Source of the DNA: Onchocerca volvulus
Lineage: Eukaryota; Nematoda; Chromadorea; Rhabditida; Onchocercidae
Reading direction: 5' to 3'
DNA: 64,000 nucleotides
Assembly (NCBI GenBank): GCA_000499405.2
Contig: HG738139.1
Span: 4,984,616-5,048,615, forward strand
Part shown: piece by piece, positions 12,101-27,100 of the stretch
Layout: the number at the start of each line of letters is the position of its first letter
Numbering within the stretch: position 1 is the first letter of the stretch
Made by a program: the position numbers and the translations under genes
The notes under the pieces: generated by a model
Databases searched by the model: none
The model's input: the letters and a program-made list of their open reading frames with translations, nothing else
What the model was told of the DNA's origin: nothing

Positions 12101-15100
12101 ATTTTGATGACTACTTCATATTAATAAGCTGTTTTTACTATTTGCACATTTTTTTTTTTGTCGTTTAGCTGCCCAATACAAATATTTACAAATTGCAAAA
12201 TTTCTTATTTAGCTTCTAATGAAAATTGTTTCATCCGCGCATAAAATTTCTTATTCCAAAAAACCATTAAATCATTTGTATACAGTTTTGCTTTATTTAA
12301 TAAAAGATCAAATTTCCTCTTAATAAAGATCAAACTGTAATAAAAGATCAAATTTCCTCTTCTACAACATTTATCATTAATTTTATAAAAACAGCAGTCT
12401 TTAGCCATTACAAATCAGTTCAGAAATAAACAATTTTAAAACAAAAAAGAAGTTTTAATCTTCAAACACAAGAAAAAAAAAAACAAAAACTGTACTTCTG
12501 GAAGTGATGGAATGCCGTCCTTGCGCAGTTTTAGGAAGATGTTGATGACGAAGTCGTTCATTCGATGATGGACCTGTACTACTGGTTGCCGAATTTAATG
12601 ATTCCCAACTTTCCGCAAATTTTTTCCCAACTTGTGTTCGACGTTCACGTTCTGTTGCATCGCTGAAATTTGAATTTTGAACATGAAAATATTTTAACGA
12701 AATGCTTACCAAGACATAGAGGAAAAAAGTCATTTGTCATACAATACAGAATATCAATTACAACTTATTAATTGCTAGTCGTAGTAGAAGAAGATTAGAA
12801 TCTTTTACTAATTTTTTTAATAAAAAAATATATTGGTTTACTTCTGTTGGCAAAACAAAAAGAAAAAACAATTTCAATGTTCTACAATGCACCTCGTACT
12901 AAAATAAAAATCAATTAAATAAAAATTGAATAACGAACCGTGCATGCTCAACGGGTAATTCCTGTGAAGGCTGTCTGACTTGATACTTTGTGTTATTTTG
13001 TGTAAGCGCAGAAGCTGAACAAGTCAGACTGTTATTAGTTGTCGGTGTAACAGGAGTTGTTCCAGCTGAAGTACACGGTTTACCATGTGCTAACATCAAG
13101 CGGTTCGATGAGTTCACGTTCAAATCTTCAAAATCTGTTGTTACAATTCAGAAACTATACGCAAATTAGAATGTTTAACAACCAGTTTTCGTTCTGCATA
13201 CACATAGTATATTTACATAGAAAATATTTTTCTATTAACTTGTTACGTAAGTATGAAATTGATATTACTAATTCTGTAACATATAAAGAAATATGTTCTT
13301 ATTGATTTTATTAAAAGATGAACACAGTCTAACTGATAAATCAAGAAATGTAAAACCTTCCTAAGGTTTTAAATTTTCCAAAATAACGTGAAGTTGACAA
13401 TAGATTGTAACAGTAGATTTCTCGAAAAGTTCCAAGTAGACATTATTTTCTGATTTATCATTTTTTCCAAAAAAATTTAATCGTGTTGCTGAAGAACGTG
13501 GTAACAAATGATAAATGAAAACCGACTGTTACTGTTATCAGCATAACAGCATGCCACCCGGTCATAAATTGGGGGAGGACGTTGGCATTTGGTTGAACTT
13601 GCAATCGTTTGTGGACGTTTATTGGAATTTGGCGTAGCTTGTGTCTGTGACCTGTAACAATATTTTTAAGCTACTATTTCTTCCACAGAAAACATCTGCT
13701 GATTTGTTTTCAAATAAATTATTCGGATAATTTCTCGAAATTCAATTTAAACTGTTATATGCTAAATTTGCTTTGCTAGTTAAGTTTGTTATTTATATTT
13801 AGTTCTAATCTATCATTCCCAACATATAGGCTGTCCTAATAATCCTTTTTTTCACGTAATAAACCCCTCGATGATGAGTGACATCTAATAGTTCTTTAAT
13901 CAATGAAGAAAAAAAAAAGATAATCCGCTTCATTTTTCCTCATATTCATGGTTCAGCGATAATTACTGAAATTTAAACATTTTATGACTACTTTTTTATG
14001 AAATCATATTCAGAAAAAAGAGAAAAAGACATCAGAGATGAATTACCTTTTTTCTTCCTGCACGATTGGTAAAACTTGTTGTTTCGAGAAAGCGGTAGCT
14101 TCTTCAAAAGAAGAACCTTCAATTACCAATTCTTCTTGATCACTAGCTTTCGATGGACAAGGAATATTATCAATATTAATTGGTTTATTGTTAAATATCT
14201 GCAAAAAAAAAAGAAAAAAATCAATATTTTTGCCAAAAATTTCAAAACTAGTCTGATAATTTTATTAGCACAATCTACAACAGCTCTTCAAAGTGGTCAT
14301 GATATTCGTAAAACTGAAATCATTTTATCTATGATCAAATGATAAATAAATTTCTGATCCAAAGAAATAGTCAAAAAAATCAGCCAAATCATTATTCATG
14401 TAACGACTTTTCTCATTTCATATACAAAGAAAATATTTCAAATACCAACAGTCTTTTAAAAAAAATGGAAAACTTTTGTTCTGGTATTTAATTTAATTCT
14501 ATTATTTTTCTTAGCTTTATTATCATTCCTCTCTCTTTCTGTGTTTTTGGTAATTTTTAAACATGCATTATTATTGTTTTTTCCTTTTTTTTTTTTTTTT
14601 TTTGGATCATCTGTTCATACTATGCAAGTTTAATCTTAAAAAAAGATTTCCTTATCAACAGTATTCTAAACAGTAAAAGAGCTAACGAGATCATAATTTG
14701 CAATGAGCACTTCGACAACTACGTTACAAAATTTGATGTCCATAATAGCTGCCATTGTTTCTTCCTTTGGCCTCATCAATGTTGGCCCAAAACAAACACC
14801 GAGATTACCCACCGTCATGAGATTTTCACTGGAAAGATCTGCTACACTGAAATTCAAACAAAAAAATAAATACAACATGAAAGAAAATTGGAAATTAAAA
14901 TCAGAAATAGTAAATTTATAGTTAAATCAGGCAATACTTGAATCGTAATAGCGGTATAATTCTTTTTGGTTTTCGTTAACCAATGAGTTATATATCATTT
15001 CAATTTTTTTTAAGAATCGAGAATATATGTATTATTTGAACGCAAATTCAGTGATTCCACTGCTGAACTTTAAGAGAAATTTAATTTTCATAACTAAAAA

Positions 15101-18100
15101 AGCGTTTCATTCATTTCTTCATAGCTTAAGAAATTTACTTCTTAAGATGCTCGATAATAATTTGCAACATCTCGAAATGTATTTGCGGTAATTTATAGAC
15201 AAAATAGTGAATATAAGAGACACGCGTCTTGGAATCCATTTTGGCGGCATTAATGAAATGTGAATGCAAGTCAAATGTCATTAGTGGTTCCGGTAAATTC
15301 CTGCAAAATATAATCTTTATAGATATTAATAATGATAAAAAGTGGTCATAATAGTGATCTAATTATATAAGATTGATCAGGGAAATTATTTCACTGACTC
15401 TATCACGGATCATAAAAATTAGTAAAAATATTTCATGTTCCCTCTATAAAATATTCTTATTGGTAAAGGCAACTTAAATTTCTATTCATTTCGGGATTTT
15501 ACTTTAAAACCATTAAAACATCTTTCCTATCAAATACGATTATCTAACAAAGCAATAAATCATAAGGCAAAATTGAATTGTAGAGCAAAATAAAGTACAA
15601 AGAATTCAGATAATGCTAAAGCAAAACAAATTTTTTACTCACAGAAATCATAAAATGCCAAAAAACACTAATTTTAATATTCGAGTATGATTAAAAGATT
15701 ACTAACATTTTTTCTCAGTTTTTAAAAGATCATTCTATATATTTTTTAGGAAATATATACCTCAAGAAAGTTTTAAGAGCGCTTGACAAAGTTTTAACCT
15801 CCCATTCATCGTCGATAAAACTAAGTTTATCATGCACGGATCGCCGTTTGTCCAGTCCAATTTGCATTAATTTCTGCACTTTCGATGTAACACCACAATT
15901 TCGATATAATCCCTGCTCGCGCATTCCTACAGAATAAAATTAGCTCTATCTTGAATTGTAAAATTTAATCACCCTTTTGTAAAATATAGTGCAAAAATTT
16001 AGCATGTTTCATGTTTGTTTTCTTCAATTTATCAAAGGACGAAAAAAAAAGGGAAGCAAAGAAAAGTGGAAAAAATATTTAAATAGTCAGCAAATCACAA
16101 ATTTGAACGGAAAGAAATCTCTTTAATTTCAAAATTTTAATTTGGCTTTAGAAAGTAAGCAATAAAATTCTTCTTTTCATTAGTCTAATACATATGTATG
16201 AGCTGAGCAAACGTCACTTACATATCTTTCTAAATTTGTATTGGAAAAATGATTTATGATTCTTTTTTTTCGTTATTTATTGGCAAAATAATGGGCAAAA
16301 TAATATCTCAAGTCGAAGCCTCCCGACATATTAGGTTCAAATTTCAAAAATTTCCGCATTATATTATAAAAAAGTTAGAATTCAGAATCTTCCACTCCGT
16401 AAATATTTACAGATATTTCATATATTATGAAATTAAAACTCCTTCCTCACTTCTAGTCATATTTATCTATTTAAACTAATTTTCAGTCTAAAAACAAAAG
16501 CAGAATGTGTAGAAGTGCAAGAGAGAAAAAAGAGTTACATTTCCTTTCCCACTCGAAAGTATATAACTAATTGGCAAAGGAAATGAAAAAATAAATAATT
16601 GGATACAAAACACAGATGTTAAGCTAAGATTATGAATTTGTAAAAGCCTAATTAATCTTAGCACGGTCTAATGCAATGACGTAAAGCATATGGACATGAA
16701 TGCACTGAGTAATTATACACTTATCAATTTTCTTGCTCCCATTGTATTTCATTTTTTTTTGTCATTCTAATCAATCGAAAAAGAAAGAAATTAGTGTAAT
16801 ACGAGACAAAAATAAAACACTGATCAAACTTGAATAATCGATATAAGCAATATTAAATTTAAGAATTTTAATCTCACGCACGGTAGCTAAATTGAAACCA
16901 CTTAATGCCTAACTCAAGGAGTTGTTACCAATCATCGTCTAATGATTGTATCTTATCTTCTCAACCATTTAGCTGTCAATTACATTTTTGAAACTAAAGT
17001 TTGCTTGTTCATTCGTCATTCAAATATAATTTTACACTTGAAAATATAATTTGAAATTTGATAATTCAAAATTAAGACATTTCTGAAAGTTTTTTAATTT
17101 ATACTGCATTCAATTTATTGAATACGAATCTCAAAATTCACAAACCTTTTTCTTTTATTGCTTCTATACATTTCCGAACAAACTCGAAACCACTATCATC
17201 GAGAGCTGCTGTAAAATTACCAATAAATATATTTTGTTCGGTATCAAATGCAAGAAAGGAATTAATTTTGAAAAAAGATTTAAAAGGAAATCTATGCAAA
17301 AAATACCATGGCATTCGTCCAGTATAAATGCTGGCAAAAATGCACTACCGCAATAGACGGCTTTCAAGCCTCCGGTTAAATTGTAAGTTGTAGAAGGATG
17401 ATTGAGACGACTGGAGATACCCGACGATTGGGTATGCTCTGTGAATGAACGGCGCATAGAAGAACAGGAAATGATAATCAGTGAATGATTAGGAATGTGA
17501 GAAAATGAATGATATTGTTTAGAAGAATGGAAGAAAGATTAAAGATAAATTTCATCGCATATGATACCATTATCATCATCATAATGGTAGTATCGCTGTC
17601 TTTGTTGCTGTTGCTGATGCTTATAACTGATAGGATTTCCGCATAAAACTGAAACTGATGACGCCTAAAGGGAAAAGCCTAATAAGCATTCGATATATCT
17701 TCAGTCTATCTCTTTAGACTTTCTAATTCCATCAAAATTTAAGCTTCTTTAGAGTATTGGATTTCTTCCTCTAATTTCTCCTTTTGCTCCTCTTTCACTT
17801 CATATTCATCTATGTTTGCAAATGACGTCAATTACGAAGATCAGATGAAAAAGAATCTCATGCATAAATATATTTAATTTTATAATCAAAGATTATTTTC
17901 CGAAAAGCATCTAATTAGAATAATTTCATGCCTTTTGATATTTCGCAATTATTTACTGCTTCGTCGAGACAATTCAATAATGTTATCGAAACTATTTACT
18001 GATTTATCTATAAAATAAAGTCAACTAAATGGCACTAGCAACTGTGAAACGATAAAAAAAGCAGTAAATTTTATTAACAATTTACAGAAATGAGTTTATT

Positions 18101-21100
18101 TTAGCTTATTTTCCAACTGTCATCCATTTCCAACATTCAAAATCCCTAATGTCGGGAATTAAATCTAATGTGAAACGTATACTGTAAATAATTTTAACAG
18201 CATTCCAACAAAACCAGCAAAGGTGAAACAGAAGTATAAGTTACATATATATGAATTTTGTAATTATATATACTTTATGCTTGTGTTATTTACTCATACA
18301 CTATGTACTCCAATATGTATTATGAATTATTACTTCTATAATTATATTCAATTCCATTCTTATCAAAGAGATGGATTAATAAGATGGAATTTCGCTTAAC
18401 AAAATTCATGCGAATAATATGTTATTGCTTAAACGCAAATGAATAAGGCAACTTAAAAAAAAAAAAGAAAAACACAATAACTGCTCCTAAAACATAAGTA
18501 TCATGTTTTCTTATTATGTTGTGGCTCGACTTGATATTAGTTTACTTGTTTAGTTTTAATTGATACCACCATAAAGCATAAAAAAAAATCACCCTGAACC
18601 AAGATTTTAATTTGGTTTGATTTTAATTTGTTTTGTACTTTTTAAGTTCTTTTTATTATACCTGTTAGTTGTTTTACTATCCGTTAAAGGTAAACAGCAC
18701 TATAGCTAAAATGATCAAAATAGCTACAAAAAGATATAAGACGCTCCATAATTAATGATTATTAAGCTAATAATTACTGCAGAAGGATGTAAGATCATAA
18801 CCAATAAATATTAAGCTAAAAGTTATACCAACTGAAGCATGAAATGTAATGAAGATTCATTTCTTAATTATAAGTATGAAATCTCTCAGAAAATTTTTAA
18901 AATACTTTGTATTGGAGCATGTTAATAACTGATTAAATTTCAACAAATTCCGATAAAAAATTCTAATTATTAAATTTGATAAGATTTCACTAAAAACAAT
19001 TCCTTTCTTTCTGACAAAAAAAAAAAAAATAATTCTAACGCAGATCAAAATTTTGAACAAAAAAAAATCAAGCAATAAAATTCAAAGGAATACGAAACGA
19101 AAAGCATATGTACAGATTGCCCCTGAAATTTGAGCAACAGATAGCACAATATTATTAAGTTATTTTAAAAAATAAGATATTTTTATGCTTTATTCAATCC
19201 CATCTCCCAGCTATAAAACTGGGCTGAGAAGAAAAGATGATTACTTTGTAGAATCGAACAAGTATAACATTCAGATCAGATCAGAATGAAGAGAACAAAC
19301 ATAAAAGACTGCATAACTAGTATGAATTACTGTATCAGGAAGTAAACATTGATTTCTGTCATTATTGTAGGAATTTGATCGAAAAATAATGATAGATGTG
19401 TAACATAAAATAAATAATGGGAAAAAATGAAAGCGAAAAGAAAATTGATGAATGTGTCAAATCCAAAATTTTTTGTACTTTTTGATGTTTACACATTAAT
19501 ATGGAAATGAACACATGCACCATTACCTCAAACAAGGCATTATTCACATATTTATTTTTTTGCCATAAAAGTTTTTAGCAATGTTCTAACTCAAAGAGGA
19601 TAATGTGTCAACTCAATCAGTCAGCAATCAATCACAATTCCTATGTTTTCCAAATTTTTGCATACTGATGAATGAATTTGCACAACGACTGTCACTTATA
19701 ATTCACAGCAGAATGACGACATTAAAAAAAAGTCCTATTTCACCGTTAACGAAATTCAGCAATTGTTTGGCAAAAAAAAAAAAACTCTGCTTTTCGACTC
19801 CTAGACTTGAAGTTATTATTGTTCTCAAAAAATCTGTTTAATAATTACAGTTTTTAATAACAGCAACAGTAAGAATTCTTCTCGTCTTCTCTACCATTCT
19901 CTTCTAATTTTCTCTTATCCTAATTTTTTTGATATTAATCATACAAGAAAAGCTGCTCTCAGAATAAATTTTTTATACATTAACGAAATACATTATTTTA
20001 AATATATTAATTCTAAATTCAAACATTTTAATTCTTTCTTTCTATACATGAAGTTTTTATTCCAGCTAAAATCCTTCCAGTCAACAGAAAACTGAAATAA
20101 TGACTAGATGATAATAAAATCTTTTATTACCATCGCTATACAACCAGGTTTTCACTGTGTTAATATTATTGATTATATTTTTGCTTCGAATAAAGTCAAA
20201 CGAATTTTGCCTGGAAAGCAACTTTTTATGCCATTTCTTTGTGATATACAGTAGACATTTCTTTTCTTTATATAATGGCTCTGTAATATAAAGTCAACAT
20301 TTCTATCATGAATGAGGGCAGTATGTACGCTTATAAATTATAATTATTGCATGCCCAAATCCATATGAGGTAACTCATATGACAAGAATTACACATCTAT
20401 TACAAGGTAATTTTTGGGACATATTTTTAAAAGAACCAAGATTGGAATATCACACTGCAGCATAATTCAAATCCTGCTGAAACTTATCCCTTCCAGATAA
20501 ATTTAGAGAAATGATCAGAGATAAATCAACAAACTCATCTATTCTCTCTAAAAAACAAGAATTATCTGGTTTGCATGGATCTGCCTTTTGAAAAATGCAA
20601 GAAGCTACACTAACAAAATTATCGTGCGCATAATCCAAAAATACATTTTGAATTCTATCTCATTAAAATAATGGAAGTATTTTCAAAGATATATTTTCTT
20701 AACAGTATCCTTAAAGCAATTTTCCTGTTTTAGTTACTTAAAATACGAGATATATAATGAAAAATATAATAACATAAATGAAAATGTTTTGGACGGCTCG
20801 GCACTTTCAAGATGTAAATGTAAATACAAGCTGAGATGAATAATAAAAGAAATTTGAGATATAACTAGATCATTCTATCAAGTAAAAACACAAAATTATT
20901 TCAAAATTCTTATAATTTACTATTTTCATGAACATAAATGGGATATAAAGAAATAAACAGCAGCATCATCTAATGAACACGCTCCTAAAGCTAATGCTAG
21001 TATTTCAACTAATTTTTTTTGCCATTCGCTCATCATCCAGAAATAACTATGAAAACAAAAAGAATAGCAAGATCGCAAAAGAATAGTGAGTATATAAAGC

Positions 21101-24100
21101 CACCGTAGCGCAACATCACAAACTGGTATAAAATTAGAATTCTCAATCAATTTTTCTTCTGAAAACCGAAAACCCTCTTTGAGATCTTGAAATTCACAAT
21201 CAAAAAAAAAAAAAAAAAAAAAAAAAACATTTCTCTAATTTCAAAATTTAAGGAAGCAAAAAGATAAAACGAAATTAGAAAAAAGATCTAAAATTTAGCA
21301 AGAAGAAAACTGAGTAATATCAAATCTGAAGAAGTATATATATATATATATATAATTCAATTATCTCATAAGAAATTATATATATATATATATATATATA
21401 TTTTGGAATTTTTTATAATTCAATTATCTCATAAGAATAATATATACATATATAAATGTATATAAGATACTTATATTTTCTTGAATGAATGAGAAATCTA
21501 TATTGCGAAAAATTTTTTTTGATATTTACTATCGAATGGTTTTGCTCTGTATTCATTCATTCTTTATTTTATCCCTGTCTTTTCATCCTCTTCTCTTCCC
21601 GTCCGCTCTTTCCATATGGCCAAAACTTCAGATGTATACCATTGTTCTTTCTTCATTTCTACCAAACTGCATGATTTTTTTTCAACTGTTCAAAAAAAGT
21701 TTCAGAAATATTATTTAGTATATGTACCATTTTTTTAATTTTTCAGCAGATTTAGGAAATAATGTTTAACTAATTTTTCGGGCATTTTTGTCTAGAAAAA
21801 TGAAGGACTCATCTTTTTTCCGACTTTTTTGATTTCGGAAATTCACAGTAAGAAAGTCGATAAATGTACCAAAAAGTTACATACATTTTCCATAAACTAA
21901 AAATTCAAAAAACTATTGAGAATATCAAGACATGGACTGCAGACTTTGAACATTCCGTAACCCTCTCCCAAATGTACCAATGATGTACTAATGAAACAGT
22001 GGAATTATTAAGATTGATCAATTGGATCATGGAAGTAAAGTGATTATCGGATCAAAAAAAAGTTTGCATTAAGAGTTCAGGATTAGACCATTTAGGATTT
22101 TTCATACGAATAAATAAAATGTCCGGAAGAAGAAACTACAGGCAATGAGACACCGAATCATTAATAAAGAGTTTTGGAGCCACGGAATGCAAATATGAGA
22201 AGAATGAAACATGTAAAAATATGCTTCCAGTATCTTCAAACTATTTAAACTAAAAAAATATACAACATGATAAAAAACTGGAAATGAAAAAGTGGAAACT
22301 CAGAATTAGTAAAACTCAGAATGAATTACTACAGAAAGCCGAAAATAGTGCTTACTTCCAAGACAACTTGATGGCGGTCCTGCTTTAGGCGAGTATATCT
22401 AAAATATATCAATTGATTACACTGTTTTGGAAAAATTTAGAAAAATCATGCTTATATGATGAAATCGTAACTTCATTTACGAATCGAGGTAACGCGAAGA
22501 AATCACAGCTGGTTTATGTTTTCAAATAGTTTATAATCATTAAGCAGATAATTCTAATCCGAGAACATTGAAAAGATAATACTATTACGAAAAAGTATCC
22601 TATCATGCTTGACTTTTAGCGGGCAACAAATAGTGCAACGTATCAGTTTTCAATTAGAATTAAGATTACAGTAATATTTCCAATATCCAGAATTTCCTAG
22701 CTTTTTTAATTTCAAGATGTTTCAAAGCTATACGTAATCAGAACATTATATATAAATAGAATTAAAACAATAACGGAATTTAATCGTCTAAATTTAAGTC
22801 ACTTCCTTATTTATAAATAGAGCAGACATAAGAAATTGAGACATTTGAAATTTAAGTTTTATATGAAATGCGCAATATTGTGTAATAAAGCCAATATATC
22901 TTTCAAATTTGTATTTTACGAATTTTTTGAGTTGTAAGTTATCAAATGATATAAAACCTCACGGGCTCTCTTCCGTCCATAGCATCAAGCCACTGTCGGC
23001 GATCTTCTTCCGATAATGCTTGCAGTGTCATTTGTTCGGTTCGATCCATTGCTAAGACGTCAAAGCAAAATCTGAAAAATGAATTTACAAAGAAACTAAG
23101 ATTTATAAAGTACTTTAATTTCAAATAAGATGGCCTATATTATGTGTACTATTTCTAAAATGTTATTACTTCAAAAAAAAAAACCTCTTATCAATACTGT
23201 CCGAAGCTCTTCGAATGCATGCCTTCAATTTGAATGAAACGGATTGTCCGAGCGCACCTTTCATATCCTTAAGTGATAAACAATAGAAAAATAATAATTA
23301 AGGGACATAAAAAAATTGAGCAGAACCTATATTTGGAATAGCATATATGCGGGTTTAATTTAAGACGAACTATTTACAATATGATGCTGGAAGAAATATA
23401 ATATTGAATTTTTTTTTAATTTATAGTACTACTATCATACAGACTTATGCGAGTTTCATTTTTCTTCATAATATCTGCTAGATATTCTTGTTGACGGAAT
23501 AGGTAGGAAAAAAAAAAAAAAACCCTTCCAGAGCTCCAAGAGATATACAACACAGATATTAAAATATGAAATGAGATTCATTAATCCCAAACTTTATTTC
23601 TCATCCTTAAAGGGCATCATAATCTGATATTTCTCTAACCGTTCGTGCCGTATTATTTACTGGAATCATTGTAAATATTCGCGTTTCCTTTTGATATACA
23701 CAGTAATACATAGTCCACCGATTCGACAAAACATCCCTACCAATTGTTTCTGGAAACAAATAAATCATAAGTAAACAAAAATGTGATTATACTATATAAT
23801 ATGATAAAGACTACATCTGAGTAGATATATCAATCTTTTTAATTCTTTTTTAAGAATTAAAAAACAACTTACTTGGAATTTTACTTTTTTCGTGAGCAAA
23901 AATATAGCCCTGTTTAATGCTAGAAACAGTTCGAGACGTCGGATTTTCATTAATATTATCACTTTTGTCCGTTTGAAATACCTGGAAATTGTAAAATTGA
24001 ATCGAATTGATGCACAAGTGGATCTGAGAAAAAACGGAAATTTTTGGCTAATTCTAATCCTCGAAAACTGCTCAGTAATTACAAAAATTTCTTCTTAAAA

Positions 24101-27100
24101 AAATAGTAATTAGTAATTACTTTATAAGTAATTATAGTTATTTCATTGGAGGATCTTTAACTTTCTCAAGTCACTTTTTCAATCTTTAAGAATGTGTAGT
24201 TAAATATAGATAAGGTTGTTGAACCTTAATAAGGGATCATAAGAAATTCAGCGCTGCACATTTCTAATTTCATACAATCGAATTTCCGGAAAGAAACTGA
24301 TCATGCCAACAACCGAAACATTCCGTGATAAAATGTTTAAAACTTTTGCAAAGACCAAAACTAACTGCATTTTTCAAATGATTTATCAGCATTTTGTCTT
24401 TGAGCTGCAGATAATACTCCTTGGTTTCCTCGAAGCTCTGTTTCGCCTGAAATTTGTTCTTCATTTAAACAAATTATTAGAAGTATTATTATGAAATGAA
24501 TTCGCATAATAACTATTCTCCCCAATATTTTTGCACAAAACTTCAACATTAACTAAGTATTTTCCTATTACGAATGATTAAAAAAAAAAGACGATAACAA
24601 AATAGAAAAAAAAAAGATTTTATAAAGAAAACGAGCATGAAAATATGACCTTTTGAACTTTCGATTGCACTTCACTTAAAAATGGTTTGAAATCTTCATG
24701 CGTTACATAACCTAAAAAAATTTTTATCTTTGTCAACAATGATTTTTTTGACTGACAAGAGAAGATTTCCTACGATGAATATAAAAGAAACAGAAAACAA
24801 TATAAATTTTAGTGAAATTTAATCAGTTTTTATTACAATCTTGTTTGTGTAAAAAAATTCTTTTTATATTTTACAAACATTAACACTTACCAACATGGTA
24901 AAAAGTAAACAAGCTATAGACAAATGAACACAACGTCTCCACAAATTCAAATTTCATCCTTTCCTGAACAGCTTGTATTGCCGTTACATAATCCAGCGAA
25001 CAACTGCAGAAATTTCGTTGCTGCATGTCTAATTGAGCATCCGCTTCTTTGAAATCATTTTTCCGTGCCTCAAAAGAATATCAAGCTTCAAACATATCTC
25101 TTAGTTTAATTAAACTAAAAATCGCTCTTCGTGTTCTAATCCCAGTATAAATTCGGATTATAACCAGGAACAGATAATCATAAACAGACTAATAATATTA
25201 GTTGAAAAATCATTTCGTTTATCTATCGTTGAGTAAGTTGCAGATGATATTATCACAACATCTTTGTTTGGAATTTCGAGAATGTTCCGCATATTTCTAA
25301 CCTCCGAAATACTATTACTTATCCGAAACAGTTGAAAAGATTTTTTACGAGCAAAACCAGCAGTTCATTAATTGAAACAAAATAATATGATACGAAGTTA
25401 AATTTCACAACAAAATAAAAGAAAAAAACTTACCGTCGACAAGTGTAAATGTTTTTCGAGTGATGCATAAAATTTGTTGGATTCTTTTTCGTATCTTTTT
25501 TTGTCATCATGTAACACCTAAATTAACTTGCATTTTGTACTATCTAAATTTTTTAAAAACCATAGGGATATCTTGTAATAACATTAGGATTGGAAAGGAT
25601 TTCAAATCCCTGGATAGCCAAAAATTCCTGCGTTAGAAAATGTTGCGTTATGGCACGAAAAAAATTCTATTGCTAGCAAAGTTATGTGCTTTATAAATAC
25701 TAAATCTCTGTAGAAAAAACCACTCACTGTAATTCACATAGCTGGAATTAATGGGTCAGGAAAGTTCAAATTAATTACACGCAGGATAGATCAAGAAAAA
25801 GTGAATAATGAAGCTAGTGAACGAGAAAGTGGTCACGGCAGCGATGTTGAAGATGATCATAAAGTAGAAACAAACAACATAGTATTAAGTAAGTGGAAAT
25901 AAAAGTCCAGTTATAACACCTAGCGCTTCTGGATAATCCCAAATATGGATTTTAGCGTATAATTATTGTGTAAGGATTATTTGCATTTCTACTTGTTTTT
26001 TTGGTAAATTTTTCTTTAAATTTATATTTATCTTCTTTTTTGTAATTCCTGAAAGCGAATTTGGATAAACTATAGCATAAGTTTAATATGATTGTCCAAA
26101 ATTCAGCAAAAAAATTCGTTTAAAAAAGAATACATAGCCTAAAACTGCAAATTGTTCATCTAAGTGTTGATACATAAATCATTTAGTACCAGATTCCCCA
26201 ACCAATTAAGCAAACTTTAGTTATGACAATCAAAATTAACCTTGCCAATTCTTTCCATTCGGAATTTGCGCAGAGGCTCGATAAAATGGGTTTCCGAATC
26301 TTCAATAATCTTTTCGCGATGATCTTCGATCTGACTTATAAAATCTCCAAATTTACTCACACATTCAGCTGCAAATCCATTAATTGAGCTTTTGCTAAAT
26401 AGTTATCAATCATATATTATTCACATAATTTCGAGCAGAAAACTTGTCAGAGAGATTTTCAATACTCTGAGACAACCTGCGTTATTTAAGACTTTGCAAT
26501 GAAAAACATAATGAAAGAAAAATGCTTTTTTGTTTTTCACTGATGTTTTACTCATAGCTATAGATATAAGAAACAATATAGTCATAATGTTTAGCCAAAA
26601 AAAAAAAATGTGCGGTAAAATATGGAAAACCTAAGCATTTCAAATCATATCATTCTTTATCATATGCAATTAATATTGCGCTGATCATAAAAATGTGGAA
26701 AACATAGATAAGGAAATAAAAAAGAAATCAACCTATTTTTTGTTCATCGTCTGTCTGAGTGCTACCGATTGTGACAAATTTAAATTCCTTCAACGATTTT
26801 GCAAATGCTCTTTGAGCCACGGAAAGTTCTAGAAAATAAGTTATAAATTACATCTCATCTTTTGTAATTCTGCTGCATTTTATCTTTTGCAGTTCTATTC
26901 CTTTAAAACTATAAACTGGCATCCGTAAAATTATGAAAATTTCTTACAAACTATAGTTTAATTAAATTAATCCCAAGAAAAAAGCTGAAATGTCATAAAT
27001 TAACGGATTCAGGTGACATTAGAATTAAATGAGGGAAATTACATTCTATTTTTGGATGAGCTTATTTTATTCGAATTCAAACTGACGTGAGGGAATGTTT

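Larger units (their letters stand above)
17649..22355 (-). other. 4.7-kb GRAF intron between exons 12 and 13
   Basis: The largest intron of the gene. It holds a (TA)n-rich block at 21335-21437, poly(A) runs, and three minus-strand coding-like segments at 20131-20280, 20450-20654 and 20926-21158 listed separately. The remaining sequence, including 17649-20100 and 21440-22355, is AT-rich with only chance-like frames. Confidence 0.6.
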
